From: Patella vulgata | Lineage: Eukaryota > Mollusca > Gastropoda > Patellidae | NCBI RefSeq assembly: GCF_932274485.2 | Contig: NC_065880.2 | Span: 88,595,730 to 88,659,729 of the forward strand | Length of the DNA stretch: 64,000 nucleotides | Direction: 5' to 3' | Part shown: in pieces, positions 33,015 to 43,900 of the stretch | How the letters are laid out: each line of letters opens with the position of its first letter | How positions within the stretch are numbered: the stretch's first letter is position 1 | Program-made: the position numbers and the translations under genes | Notes under the pieces: model-generated | The model's input: the letters and a program-made list of their open reading frames with translations, nothing else | The model's database searches: none | What the model was told of the DNA's origin: nothing

Positions 33015-33565
33015 AAAGATCCATATACTTCATACTTCAAGAATAGATCTCTGCCCTAAATGGCCGCCATATCAAAAAATAAGTATACTGTTTTATAATG
33101 CGGTTCTGTAATAAATAAACATTTCAATTTTGTTAAATGGAAGCATAATGAATACTTAACAAAATTCTCGAAGTTTGTACTTAATTTTTACGACTGAAGT
33201 AGTCGATTTAGAACTTAAATTTTTGGTCAACTAGCTTAGTGTCTGTTCCCAAGCGAGAGAGAGATTGGGGTTTAGCGTCCACTAGACACAAACTAGGTCT
33301 TTTCGGGACTAACATATGGTTTAATTTTATTTCAATAATACGCTTGTGCGTAGGGGTCTTTAGCAGTGGGAGGAAACCGGAGGACCCGGAGAAAACCCAC
33401 GAGGTTGAACAGGCGACCCTTCTACTTGTCACGTACAACCGGGGATTCCAAACCACGCCAGTTGACTCAATGACAGGCCTTATGATACAGCACGCACCAT
33501 TCGACCATCCAACCCCGCCTGTTCCCAAGCGGATCTATAACTGTAGACAGAAAGTCTATGTTTAG
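33015..33565 (+). repeat. Repeat E copy, interrupted by SINE-A
   Basis: agaatagatctctgcccta, ccgccatatcaaaaaataag and gtcaactagcttagtgtctg continue after the SINE with aactgtagacagaaag. The same order occurs at 40200-40455 and 51785-52560. Confidence 0.75.
33256..33518 (-). mobile_element. SINE-A copy, 13-bp TSD in repeat E
   Basis: The flanks repeat ctgttcccaagcg at 33243-33255 and 33519-33531; the uninterrupted site is visible in the other E copies. Confidence 0.95.
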
Positions 33566-33827
33566 TATGGGAATAGGAATAATTTAGACTATCCCCAGTG
33601 TTCTATTATAACATGTTGTCCAGTCTAATAATGCCCTAGTCAATCTTATTAGATTTTGAAGACATCTGGTCTCCACGACAACAGAAAGGCCGCGTTAAAT
33701 GTTCATTGGATATTGATTGTTGCTCTTGTGAATATAATGTGATTGTATCGCAACTAAACAAGCTATAACTAAGGCCATGGTAGAATTGGAATGCATGAGC
33801 AGTATCAGAAGGTAGCAGAGAGCAGGG
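33566..33827. other. Intronic spacer
   Basis: Nothing recognised. Confidence 0.35.
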
Positions 33828-34238
33828 GGGGGGGGAGAGAAATGGGGTCATTTCGGGACTAACATATGGTTCAATTACATTTCAATAATTCGCTTGCGCG
33901 TAGGGGTCTTTAGCAGTGGGAAGAAACTGAAGGATCCGGAGAAAACCAACGAGGTTGGACAGGCGATCCTACTCCTTGTCACGTACAACCGGGAAATCGA
34001 AACCACGCCAGCTGACTCAATGACAGAACGGGGGGCCTGGCAAGGGGTGTCTACACATTGGCGAGCACGTAAAAGATCCCTTGACAGTTGGAATTCGACA
34101 TAGTAGTGCCGCTGTCCGGGCAAAATTTCCCTCATAGCACATGCGGTATGGCGTCTTCATTAGCCTAGTTGGAGCAGAACAGTAGGACGTTCGAATGGAG
34201 AAGAAAAGTAGGGCGTTAAACCTCATTACATTTCATTT
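33828..34238. mobile_element. SINE-A (minus) fused to SINE-B (plus)
   Basis: SINE-A from its tail to 'tgactcaatgacagaa' (33828-34027) joins a SINE-B (34028-34238) that begins at 'gggcctggcaag' and ends in the shared 3' block. The two are head to head. Confidence 0.85.
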
Positions 34239-34433
34239 CCACCGGGATTAATGTCATTTCTTTTTTAATTCCAATTATTACTAATGGGTATGTGGATTGG
34301 ATTTGTATAGTCTATCCCTCATTAACACTATCTAAACGTCCAGTTCCATTATTATCTTTGATCAAAAAAATAAAAATAACCCCCGATGTAATTGATGATG
34401 GTTGTCGTAATTGATTAATCCATAAACCTGAAA
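34239..34433. other. Intronic spacer
   Basis: Nothing recognised. Confidence 0.35.
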
Positions 34434-34576
34434 GAAAAACGGTTTCAAAGGCGTCGTCATGGGCGACGCCGTTGGTAATCTGGGAGCTTGAAAGTAGTTC
34501 CAATGGCGGACTTCGACGTAATACAGCGAGGCTAGATGTAGGGTATTGGTGTCTGCTGAGGTTTGTCGAGTGATCC
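34434..34576 (-). repeat. Repeat M single arm
   Basis: ggcgtcgtcatgggcgacgc and gcgaggctagatgtagggta match the right half of 32609-33002. Confidence 0.75.
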
Positions 34577-34589
34577 ATTAACTTGCTAA

Positions 34590-34736
34590 AGATAGATTAC
34601 CACTATCACGATTCGTGCTGCGATTCGAATCGTGGTTTTAATCGTGGAAAAATCGTGGTGATCCTATCACGTCTTATCATATATTGAGGTCAGTCGTAGC
34701 AACCGTGTTGATCGTATCGAAACGTATCCGAACATA
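34590..34736 (+). repeat. Copy of the repeat at 9115
   Basis: cactatcacgattcgtgctg and atattgaggtcagtcgtagc match the sequence around the 9281 foldback. Confidence 0.75.
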
Positions 34737-34737
34737 A

Positions 34738-34938
34738 TAATAATAATAATTATCTTTATTCGAAATCTTCAGTAGAGAGAAAGAGAGAAATAAGGTTTAA
34801 CGTCCACTCGACACAAACTAGGTCATTTCGAGACTAACATATGGTTTCATTTTATTTCAATAATTCGCTTGCGCATAGGGGTCTTTTAGCAGTGGGAGGA
34901 AACCGGAGGGCCCGGAGAAAACCCACGAGGTTGGACTG
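34738..34938 (-). mobile_element. SINE-A copy, truncated, in a duplicated flank
   Basis: The flank (ataat)n, tatctttattcgaaatcttc, is the same as at 36437, and the SINE joins it at the same base. The head is lost after 'gaggttggact'. Confidence 0.85.
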
Positions 34939-34939
34939 A

Positions 34940-35138
34940 AAACAAAAGGCGATGAAATCTAAATAATTATAGCAGATAATTTATAATAGATTATCCGTGA
35001 GTAGCAAATCATGGTTTAAAAGATAAAAGATTTAACAGGCTCATTTTCATCTATTTCATGCTGAAGTCAGATTTCGTTTTTAAAATAAAATAAATGACTT
35101 TGTACGTGAATAACCCAATCAGGACTGACATGTCAAGG
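34940..35138. other. Intronic spacer
   Basis: Nothing recognised. Confidence 0.35.
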
Positions 35139-35705
35139 AAATGAAATGAAATGGGTTATAACGTCCTACTGTTCTGCTCCAAACTGGGCTAGTGAAGACG
35201 GGCATACGCCATACAGTGTGCTATGAGGGAAATTTTATCCGGGCAACGACACTACGGCCTACTTGAATTACAACTGCGAAGGGATCTTTTGCGTGCACGC
35301 CAATGTATACACGGGACCTCGGGGTTTTTTTGTCCCATCCGAACGACTAGACAGATGCCCTTGCCAGGCCCTCCGTTCTGCACCACTGACAAGGTGAAAT
35401 CACGACGGAAAGTCCCGATGAACTTTCTCGACCAATGTAGGGATCGAACACCCGACCTCCAGGCTAGCGCGCCAGCGTCTTACCCACTTACGTGACAAGG
35501 AGTAGGGTCGCCTGTCCAACCTCGTGGGTTTTCTCCGGGTCCTCCGGTTTCCTCCCACTGCTAAAGACCCCTACGCGCAAGCGAATTATTGAAATAAAAT
35601 TGAACCATATGTTAGTCCCGAAATGACCTAGTTTGTGTCGAGTGGACGTTAAACCCCCTCTATCTCTCTCTCTCTCTCTCTTACCCACTTAGCCACAATG
35701 GCTCC
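35139..35705 (-). mobile_element. SINE-B copy split by a SINE-A
   Basis: Complete SINE-B from (GAAAT)n to the head; the last 20 bp (agccacaatggctcc) follow the inserted SINE-A. Confidence 0.93.
35491..35679 (+). mobile_element. SINE-A, 5' truncated, inside SINE-B
   Basis: It starts at 'cgtgacaaggagtagggtcg' and ends in (CT)n. The flanks repeat cttacccactta at 35479-35490 and 35680-35691. The truncation, tail and TSD are the marks of target-primed reverse transcription. Confidence 0.95.
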
Positions 35706-35739
35706 GTACACAATAGGACTACACTGGCAATGGCGAAAC

Positions 35740-36320
35740 TTGTTAGAATTCAGTCTACAATAGGCCCTTACGATCAATGGCCTAGTTATGACAAGGGAGA
35801 TTACCTAGTTAGAATTCAGTCTACAGTAGGCCTATACGAGCAGTAAGGGCAATTACCTAGTTAGAATTCAGTCTACAGAGGCCTTCAAGAGCTATACAAA
35901 GAACGATAACGTAGTTAGAATTCGATATACAGTAGGCCTACACGAGTTATGACAAGGGAGATAATCTAGTTAGAATTCACGGGCCATACAAAGAACGATA
36001 ACCTAGTTAGAATTCAGTCTATAGTATAAGGTCTTCACGAGCAATACAAAGAAACGACAACCTAGTTAGAATTCAGTCAACAGTAGGCATTCACGAGCAA
36101 TGCAAAGAACGATAACCTAGTTAGAATTCAGTCTTAGTATACGGCCTTCACGAGCAATACAAAGAACGATAACCTAGTTAGAATTCAGTAGGCCTTCGGG
36201 AGCAATGCAAAGAACGATAAGCTATTAGAATTCAATCTATAGTATAAGGCCTTCACGAGCAATACAAAGAATTCAGCCAACAGTAGGCCTTCAGGAGAAA
36301 TATTAAGAGCGGTAACCAGA
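35740..36320 (+). repeat. Minisatellite, ~55-bp units
   Basis: About ten units of 'cctagttagaattcagtcta' 'cagtaggccttcacgagcaa' 'tacaaagaacgataa'. Confidence 0.93.
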
Positions 36321-36436
36321 AGAACCGCTTCACACGTAAACAAAATTCATTTGATAAACTATTCGACAATTTTCAGAGACGTCAGAGATCTTATTCTAGA
36401 AAGAGATAGTTAGTTGCTACACGCGGTTAATGTTTA
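36321..36436. other. Intronic spacer
   Basis: Nothing recognised. Confidence 0.35.
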
Positions 36437-36479
36437 ATAATAATAATAATAATTATCTTTATTCGAAATCTTCAGTAGA

Positions 36480-36726
36480 GAGAAAGAGAGAAATAAGGTT
36501 TAACGTCCACTCGACACAAATTAGGTCAATTTTATTTCAATTATTCCCTTGTGCGTAGTGGTCTTTAGCAGTAGGAGGACATCGGAGGACCCAGAGAAAA
36601 CCCACGAGGTTGAACAGGTTACCCCACTACTTGTCACGTACAACCGGGGGAATCGAAACCACGCCTGTTGATTCAACGACAAACCTTGTTACAACGAGCA
36701 CGCGCTAACTTATTCGCCTCCCGCCC
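36480..36726 (-). mobile_element. SINE-A copy, 16-bp TSD
   Basis: The flanks repeat cgaaatcttcagtaga at 36464-36479 and 36727-36742. A deletion removes 'catttcgggactaacat' from the body. Confidence 0.92.
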
Positions 36727-36742
36727 CGAAATCTTCAGTAGA

Positions 36743-37041
36743 AGATACAAGCATAAATACATAACATAAGTCGAACATGTCAAATGTCAATCAATATTTT
36801 AAACATTTATATATAATTTATTGTGACTAAAATATCTATTTAAATAAACTGTATGAATCATAGCTCACTTATTTTACTATTTCCATATTAATCAGATAAA
36901 TAGATATACATATTTATATTAATTGGACATCTTGAATATTAAATATATCGTTAACTTTATGGGTCTCTCAATCATTATATCCTATGTGAATAGAATAAAT
37001 TGACCCGCCTATATGCGCAGATTAACATCTGGTATTTACCA
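36743..37041. other. AT-rich intronic DNA
   Basis: The first ~60 bp continue the LINE-like 3' flank (gatacaagcataaatacata). The rest is unrecognised. Confidence 0.4.
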
Positions 37042-37045
37042 TTAA

Positions 37046-37432
37046 ACATGCATTATGCAAGAGCTAAATCTGCCTATTGCAGGTCTTTCTTTAGGCCTGA
37101 AATGTTTTCTAAAGTGTTAATTAGACATTAATTAACTGATCCAGGCCTTAATAAACTCTCGGTGGCATCAGATTTCTCTGATATTAAATAGATTAGAATG
37201 GTTCAGCGATACTTTGTTTTAATCAAATACGGAGGACCGAGACTTAGCTTCGATCAACCAGTACGGTGGTTGAAATTATTGGACACGTCTGTCAAACCTT
37301 CAAAGGCTAATATCTTCGCTTGCAATAGAGTAATTTAAATGAAATTTTCAAATTATTCATTTTACATCATCTACTTTCGAACTATTATACAAGAATGGCT
37401 AGTTCTTTATCTAAATCTTACATAATGTATCT
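37046..37432 (+). mobile_element. MITE-F copy
   Basis: TTAA (37042 and 37433) flanks acatgcattatgcaagagct and ...cataatgtatct. Confidence 0.88.
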
Positions 37433-37440
37433 TTAATGAT

Positions 37441-37575
37441 ACATTATTCATTGAGTCAACTGGCGGGGTTTCGATTCCCCTATGAGCAAGCGAATTATTG
37501 AAATAAAATTTAACCATATGTTAGTCCCGAAAATGACCTACGCTCTCTCTCTCTCTCTCACTCTCTCTCTCTCTG
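37441..37575 (+). mobile_element. SINE-A copy with a large internal deletion
   Basis: 'attgagtcaactggcggggt' and the B box are fused to 'gagcaagcgaattattg' and the (CT)n tail. The core is gone. Confidence 0.85.
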
Positions 37576-37616
37576 GTAGTAATTTAATGCAAGAATAAAA
37601 TATCTCTTTGTATCTA

Positions 37617-37857
37617 TGGTAATGTAATGCAAGAATGAAATGTTGAATCCAGGAAGTTGTTTTATTCTGTGAACTCAAACTCATAAAGTAAGACACAAGT
37701 CGGAACCCAACAAATCAGCGAATATTGGTTAATTAAACTTATTATTTGACACATCTGGGGAGAATCTATAATCGTGTATTTCTAACTGACTGTTTTGTTC
37801 TAGAAGGCACGTATCTGTGACGTCGAAAGTGACAAAAACTCGCTCTACACCTCTTCT
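37617..37857 (+). repeat. Repeat L copy 2
   Basis: Partner of 29955-30144. Both copies have (CT)n microsatellites next to them. Confidence 0.8.
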
Positions 37858-38640
37858 AGTGACGGTGATTAGTGAAGTATTCACGATGTTGATGTGGCAC
37901 GGATAATATCTGGGGCGGATCCCAAAGGGGGGGGGGGCAGCTACATATTTTTTTTAAACAACACTTTTATGAGAAAAGTGTCACGGTTGTGTGCTTTATA
38001 CTTTATCATCAGATGGTGGGATGGGCATTCAAAGCGTGAGTTAATGATACTGACATACGTGGTATCACAATTAATAAAATTGAATTAATGAAATTGAACC
38101 ACAATGTGATCCTATTAATTCATATTAAAAACTGACGTTAAACGGATTGTTGGATTTATCTCTTTAAAATGCTTAGTGTTTAAATATACCTCCGTAATTT
38201 GGAGACGATGATGACAATTTTTTTTTTTTTTAAATTTCAAACCCCCTGTTGGAAAAATTCCTAGATTCCCCCCCCCCCCACCCGTCAGATATTGGATATT
38301 ATTGTTTTGAGGATGTAAGAAGGAAGGGTGTTTTTATCGTTAATTAATCTCGGTGGAATATAAAACATGAATGTGTTGATCTCCCTTTTCTCCTTCTTCT
38401 TTGAGGCTTGACGTCCACTTGTACCTATAGGGTGATATGGCAGACAAACTATCGATCGTGTATCTATAAATAACCCACGTAATGTGACTAAGTACACGAT
38501 TATTAAAGTCGCCATGACTTGTGTGATTAGCATTTGTCGGAAAATATCAAATTGTCAACAGCCTAATCCACGCTAATATGTATTCAGATTGATTATTTAA
38601 TATTTAATGAAGAGATCAAAATATCAACCCTAGATAATCT
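37858..38640. other. Intronic DNA, nothing recognised
   Basis: Apart from G- and T-runs (37927-37940, 38219-38231) no feature or shared repeat was seen. Confidence 0.4.
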
Positions 38641-38651
38641 ACCTGCTTGAA

Positions 38652-39019
38652 GGGGATCACATGGCTAAGTGGGTAAGACGCTGGCTCGGTAGCCTGGAGT
38701 TCGGGTGTTCGATCCCTGCATTGGCCGAGAAAGTTCATCCAGATTTTCCGGCGTGGTTCTCCCTCGTCAGTGATGCAGGACGAAGGGGCTGACAAGGAAA
38801 GCTGTCTAGTCGTTCGGATGGGACGAAAAACCGAAGTCCCGTGTACACATTGGCGTGCACGTAAAAGATCCCTTGGTAGTTGGAATTCGATATAGTAGGC
38901 CGTAGTGTCGCTGTCCGGGCACAATTTCCCTCATAGCACACTGTATGGCGTATGCCCGTCTTCATTAGCCCAGTTCGGAGCAAAACAGTAGGACGTTAAA
39001 CCCCATTTCATTTCATTTC
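38652..39019 (+). mobile_element. SINE-B copy, full length, 10-bp TSD
   Basis: Head (cacatggctaagtgggtaag, gttcgggtgttcgatccc), core and (ATTTC)n; flanks cctgcttgaa at 38642 and 39020. Confidence 0.94.
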
Positions 39020-39075
39020 CCTGCTTGAATTCAATCGGATTTAAAATAGATCCATCAATTTGGTTCACAGCAGAC

Positions 39076-39334
39076 AGGGGGTTGGGATGGCCGAATGTAT
39101 CATTGAGTCAGTTGTTGTGGTTTCGGTGACTCCACAGTTGTACGTGACAAGGAATAGGGTCGCCTGTCCAACCTCGTGGGTTTTCTCCAGGTCCTCCGGT
39201 TTCCTCCCACTGCTAAAGACCCCTACGCGCTAGCGAAGTATTGAAATAAAATTAAAACATATGTTAGTCCCGAAATGACCTAGTTTGTGTTGAGTGGACG
39301 TTAAATTCTCTCTCTCTCTATCTGTCTCTCTCAC
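39076..39334 (+). mobile_element. SINE-A copy, head deletion
   Basis: 'gggatggccgaatg' jumps to 'tatcattgagtcag', losing the anticodon-arm region; core and tail are normal. Confidence 0.88.
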
Positions 39335-39504
39335 GACAGGCAAATAAAGATGACGGTGGTCTTGTCATATAGGAAGCAGTATAGATTGTTTTTCTATCTG
39401 GTATGTTCAAGAAACTAACTTTTCCACAGATGATAAATAATAATGTATATTTATGATTGAGCTTATTCCATCCATAATGAGATATAGAATGTGTTTATCA
39501 TACA
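39335..39504. other. Intronic spacer
   Basis: Nothing recognised. Confidence 0.35.
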
Positions 39505-40165
39505 TATCTTCCACGAGACTATCCTTCTTATACATCTTCAACATCCACCGAGACTATCCTTCTCATGTCGTCAACATTCACCCAAGACTACCCTTCTTAC
39601 ACCATCAACAATCACCCAAGACTATCCTTCGTACATCTTCAACATCCACCAAGACTATCTTAAACATCCACCAAGACTATCTTCAACATCCACCAAGACT
39701 ATCCTTCTTAAACCTTCACCATCTACCCGACCGAGACTATCCTTCTTACACCATCAACAATCACCCGAGACTATCCTTCTTACGTCTACAACATTTACCC
39801 GAGACTATCCTTCTTACGCCTTCAACATCTACCCGACCGAGACTATCCTTACGCCTACTACCCGAGACTGTCCTCCTTATATCTTCAACATCCACTACCT
39901 GAGACTATCCTTCTTACGTCTTCAACATCCGCTTCCCAGGACTATCCTTCTTACACCTTTACCATCCACCCGAGACTATCCTTCTTACGTCTTCAACATC
40001 CGCTTCCCAGGACTATCCTTCTTACACCTTTACCATCCACCCGAGACTATCCTTCTTACGTCTTCAACACCCACGAGACTATCATTCTTACACCTTCAAC
40101 ATTCACCCGAGATTATCATTCTTACGTCTTCAACATTCATCCGAGACTATCCTTCTTACGTCTTC
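39505..40165 (+). repeat. 30-bp minisatellite, about 22 units
   Basis: The unit is gagactatccttcttacrtc plus ttcaacatcc. Open frames of up to 243 codons (LRLSFLHLQHPP) arise from the period being a multiple of three. Confidence 0.93.
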
Positions 40166-40199
40166 AACATTACATTTAGAACAAAGAGCACTATCTACT

Positions 40200-40455
40200 T
40201 TGAGAGCAGACCTCTGCCCTAAATGACCGCCATATTCAAAAATTAGTATTCTGTATTGTAATGCGGCTTTAATCCGTTTTATATTTCTTATACACAAAGG
40301 GACCTAATAAACATTTCAATTTTATGAAATGGAAAATTATCTCAGTACACTAAATATTTTCGACAAAAGTCGTGGATTTAGGAATTAAAATGTCGGTCGT
40401 CTAGCTTCCTGTCTATTCCCAAGCGACGCTAATTGTAGACAGGTCAGATCAGTTT
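40200..40455 (+). repeat. Repeat E copy
   Basis: agcagacctctgccctaaat, aaacatttcaattttatgaa and tattcccaagcgacgctaat follow the E order. Confidence 0.78.
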
Positions 40456-40474
40456 CGTATGCCACCGGTCAATC

Positions 40475-40855
40475 GAAATGAAATGAAATGAAATGAAATG
40501 GGGTTTAACGTCCTACTGTTCTGCTCCTATGCTGGGCTAATGAAGACGGGCATACGCCATACAGTGTGCTATGAGGGAAATTTTGCCCGGACAGCGGCAT
40601 TATCGCCTACTCTTATATCGAATTCCAACTGTCAAGGGATCTTTTACGTGCATTCCAATGTATACACGGGACCTCGGTTTTTCGTCTCACCCGAAGGACT
40701 AGACAGCTGTCCTTGTCGGGCCCTCCGTCCTGCATCCCTGACAAGGGGGAACCACACCGGAAAATCTGGATGAACTTTCTCGGCCAATGCAGAGATCGAA
40801 CACCCGACCTCCATGCTAGCGAGCCAGCGTCTTACCCACTTAGCCACGTGATCCC
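40475..40855 (-). mobile_element. SINE-B copy, full length, 13-bp TSD
   Basis: The flanks repeat ccaccggtcaatc at 40462-40474 and 40856-40868. Close to the family consensus over its whole length. Confidence 0.96.
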
Positions 40856-40868
40856 CCACCGGTCAATC

Positions 40869-41222
40869 AAAATGTTTATTCGGAATCCGTAAAACCAGAA
40901 CGTTGTCTGTCTTCCTCTGCAGCCGGTAATCCATCAAGATTGTAATGATTTTATGTAAATATGCTTGTTGTATTATTAAACCCTGGAGAAAAAGACGTCT
41001 ATTGTGAATCCTAAACTATCAAACATTTTTGTTCCGCCGACAAATAACCGTTGGTGTAGATTCAATCATATTAAAACAATGGACCTAATGTGACACTACC
41101 GTGTTGTTAAATAGATGAATTAACTCTGACTTTCACGTTGTGTATATGATCAATTAACTCTGGAACACTTTGTTGGTTTATAACTATGTTTACATATGAT
41201 TACAACATCCATAATACAAAGG
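40869..41222. other. Intronic DNA, nothing recognised
   Basis: No shared repeat. Confidence 0.4.
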
Positions 41223-41226
41223 TTAA

Positions 41227-41706
41227 AGGAGCTAATTCGCTAATATTTGGGACCCAGAAATTTACTCAAATGGGTCGCCACGTATACAATAATGTATTAT
41301 GAATGTATATAGACTGATTTGAAGTCAATCGTTTCTGTTTTTACAATAATTTCTAATCAGTTATGTTCGGCGAATTACGCCAGAAGTCTCAATCGAATGG
41401 CAGTCTCTAGAGCCTGGTTATTCCATTCTACACCGATAGTATGTATTACGCATGCTCTCCAGATAAGAATATGACGTCACCGTTTGACATGACTTGTGGA
41501 ATGTCTAGCCGCGTTCTTCGAGTCCCTTATTACAAATAGCGCTGAAACGCATTATGGTACACGATTCGTGTACCAATGGTAAAATATTTATTTTGTCTTA
41601 AATATTGGAAATCAGAAGGCCATATTTACCCGGTAAGATCACAACATCAATGTTGATTTAAATTGACAAATAATTGGTGTTTTCAATGTCGAAGATTTTG
41701 GGTTAT
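41227..41706 (+). mobile_element. MITE-I copy without self-insertion
   Basis: It starts inside TTAA (41223), and its internal target TTAA ('ttgtcttaaatattggaaat') is uninterrupted. The right end is cut by a SINE-B. Confidence 0.88.
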
Positions 41707-41709
41707 ATT

Positions 41710-41884
41710 TTCCGGCGTGGTTCCCACTTGTCAGTCGTGCAGGACGTGGGGCTTGACAAGGGACAACGTATAGTCATTCGGATGGTACGAAAAACGGTGT
41801 GCACACAAAAGATCCCTTGACAGTTAGAATTCGATATAAGAGTAGGCCGTAGTGCTACTGTCCGGGCAAAATTTCCCTCAAAGA
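41710..41884 (+). mobile_element. SINE-B core fragment
   Basis: ttttccggcgtggttcccac to ggcaaaatttccctcaaag. Confidence 0.88.
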
Positions 41885-42106
41885 CTAGCCTCGATCATCA
41901 TTACTTAAGTCGGAGGACAAAAACAAAGTCTCGTTTATCCATTTTTACGATTAATTATTTTTTGAAAAATGTATTCCAGTCCGCTAAATATCGTAGGCTA
42001 GCAATGGCATCGTGAGTTGATTATGGTCTGGATAAGTTAATTAATGTCTAATTAATAGTTTATATAACATTTCAGGCCTAGAGAAAGATCTGCATAACGC
42101 ATGTTT
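41885..42106 (-). mobile_element. MITE-F fragment
   Basis: gactagcctcgatcatcatt to atctgcataacgcatgt, right-hand part only. Confidence 0.82.
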
Positions 42107-42220
42107 AAGAGACATGTCAGGGAGACCTCTAGCACATAATTTTAATTATGTGCTAAAATACTCTTAATAAATATTGTTACACATTTCAATAGGACGCCAC
42201 AGTAGCTTGCATACCCAGGG

Positions 42221-42251
<31 letters not shown>

Positions 42252-42511
42252 GGGGTTTAACGTCCACTCGACACAAACTAGGTCATTTCGGGAATAACAT
42301 AATGGTTCAATTTTATTTCAATTATTCGCTTCCGCGTAGGGGCCTTTAGCAGTGGGAGGAAACCGGAGGACCCGTAGAAAACACACGAGGTTGGACAGGC
42401 GGCCCTACTCCTTGTCACGTTCAACCGGGGAATCGGAACCCCGCCAGTTGACCCAATGACAGATCGTATGATACAGAGCGCGCGTGCTAACAATTCGACC
42501 ATCCAACACCC
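42221..42511 (-). mobile_element. SINE-A copy with short TSD
   Basis: (GA)n, body, B box and head; catacccag occurs on both sides (9 bp). Confidence 0.88.
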
Positions 42512-42555
42512 ACATACCCAGCAGGTCTCAGGATCGATTACGGTTTGGGATGAAG

Positions 42556-42776
42556 GAGTATCTCGCAAAATGGATGTTGGGTGGTCTAAGTCTGTCATTG
42601 GATCAGCTAGCGCAGTGTCGATTCCACGCTTGTTCGTGACAAGGAGTAAGATCGCTTGTTCAAACCAATAGATTTACTCCGGGTCCTTCTGTTTCTACCA
42701 ACTGCTAAAGACCCCCTACGAAAGAGCGAATTATTGAAATAAAATTGAACCATATATAGACTTCCAAATAAATATA
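42556..42776 (+). mobile_element. Diverged SINE-A copy
   Basis: gtctgtcattggatcagcta, ctgctaaagaccccctacga and the body to 'aaccatatatag'. Head and tail are degraded. Confidence 0.78.
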
Positions 42777-42794
42777 TACAACTGCTTAACATTA

Positions 42795-42861
42795 GAGAAA
42801 TGACATGAAATAGGGTTTAACGTCCTACTGTTCTGCTCCTATACTGGGCTAATGAAGACAA
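42795..42861 (-). mobile_element. SINE-B 3' fragment
   Basis: Only 'gaaatgacatgaaatagggt' to 'actgggctaatgaagac'. Confidence 0.85.
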
Positions 42862-43097
42862 CATGCATTAGGTACTGGATCAGTAAGAATATATCGTGGT
42901 ACAGAAACAATATCTTATCATTAGTTCAGAAGTTTACTTGTAACTAAATTAAACATGTTAATGGGGATTATAGATCAATTTACAAACATTAACCCTTAGA
43001 TTTTCATCCTGATAGGTCAAGGTAACATCTAATGGATATTAGTTAAACATACATTATGGGGTATTAGATAAAGAGTTGGCAGTTCTCACTATAATGG
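42862..43097. other. Intronic spacer with a MITE-F end
   Basis: 43043-43097 is a reverse MITE-F end (acattatggggtattagata...cactataatgg); the rest is unrecognised. Confidence 0.5.
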
Positions 43098-43101
43098 TTA
43101 A

Positions 43102-43506
43102 ACATACATTATACAAGAGCTTAATCTGTCTATTGCAGGTCTTTTTTTGGGTCTGATATGTTATTTAAATTTTTAATTAGACATTAATTAACTTATCCAG
43201 ACCATAATTAACTCTCAATGACATCGCTATCCTGCGATATTTACTGGATTAGGATCCGATTTGCTGCTCAACTTTCATACAAGAGCTAAATCATGAATTT
43301 GATAATCGAGACTATGTGTTTTTTTATCGTACAGAATTTAGTAATGGTGATCGAAGCTAGGCCGAAAATTCAATCGCTATATTCTCGTTTCAGAGTGGAT
43401 CAATTTGACTGAAATTTTCAGCTAATTTTCTTTACATTATCTAGTTTTTAACTATTATAGTGAGACGTAACTGCCAGCTCTTTATTTATTCTCCCATAAT
43501 GTATCT
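43102..43506 (+). mobile_element. MITE-F copy
   Basis: TTAA (43098 and 43507) flanks acatacattatacaagagct and ...cccataatgtatct. Confidence 0.88.
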
Positions 43507-43510
43507 TTAA

Positions 43511-43900
43511 TAAATTGTGTACCATACTTGATACGCGTGTTATGTAATATAATGTAACTCCTTCAATTGTTCTAGAATAAATACGGGCGATGACATTTAC
43601 TTGCTAATGTCAAGTTAAATTTAAAAGAATTACAACTTTATACTAGTTTTAACCGAGATCTTAATGTCATGGAGTCGAAACAAGGAAGGAACCATACAGA
43701 AAACACTCCTACGTCAGGGACAGATATAACGCGTTTGTTTTATTGAACGAACTAACACGGGCTCTGGGGTTTCGCGATTAGCAACATGGTGACTTGTTAA
43801 TGAACTCTTTTTGTACAATTCATCTTTTATATAAGAGAAATGTATTTAATATGACGTCTCTTGATTAACCTGGTCGGAGCCGACAGTCTAATCTTATTTC
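43511..43900. other. Intronic DNA, nothing recognised
   Basis: No shared repeats. Confidence 0.4.

Noticed and set aside
38653-38730. tRNA gene
   Set aside because: A- and B-box-like motifs are present but belong to the SINE-B head and recur in many copies; no complete cloverleaf with an acceptor stem was seen.
39491-40222. 243-codon open frame
   Set aside because: It lies wholly in a 30-bp minisatellite; the period keeps frames open and two frames are long at once.
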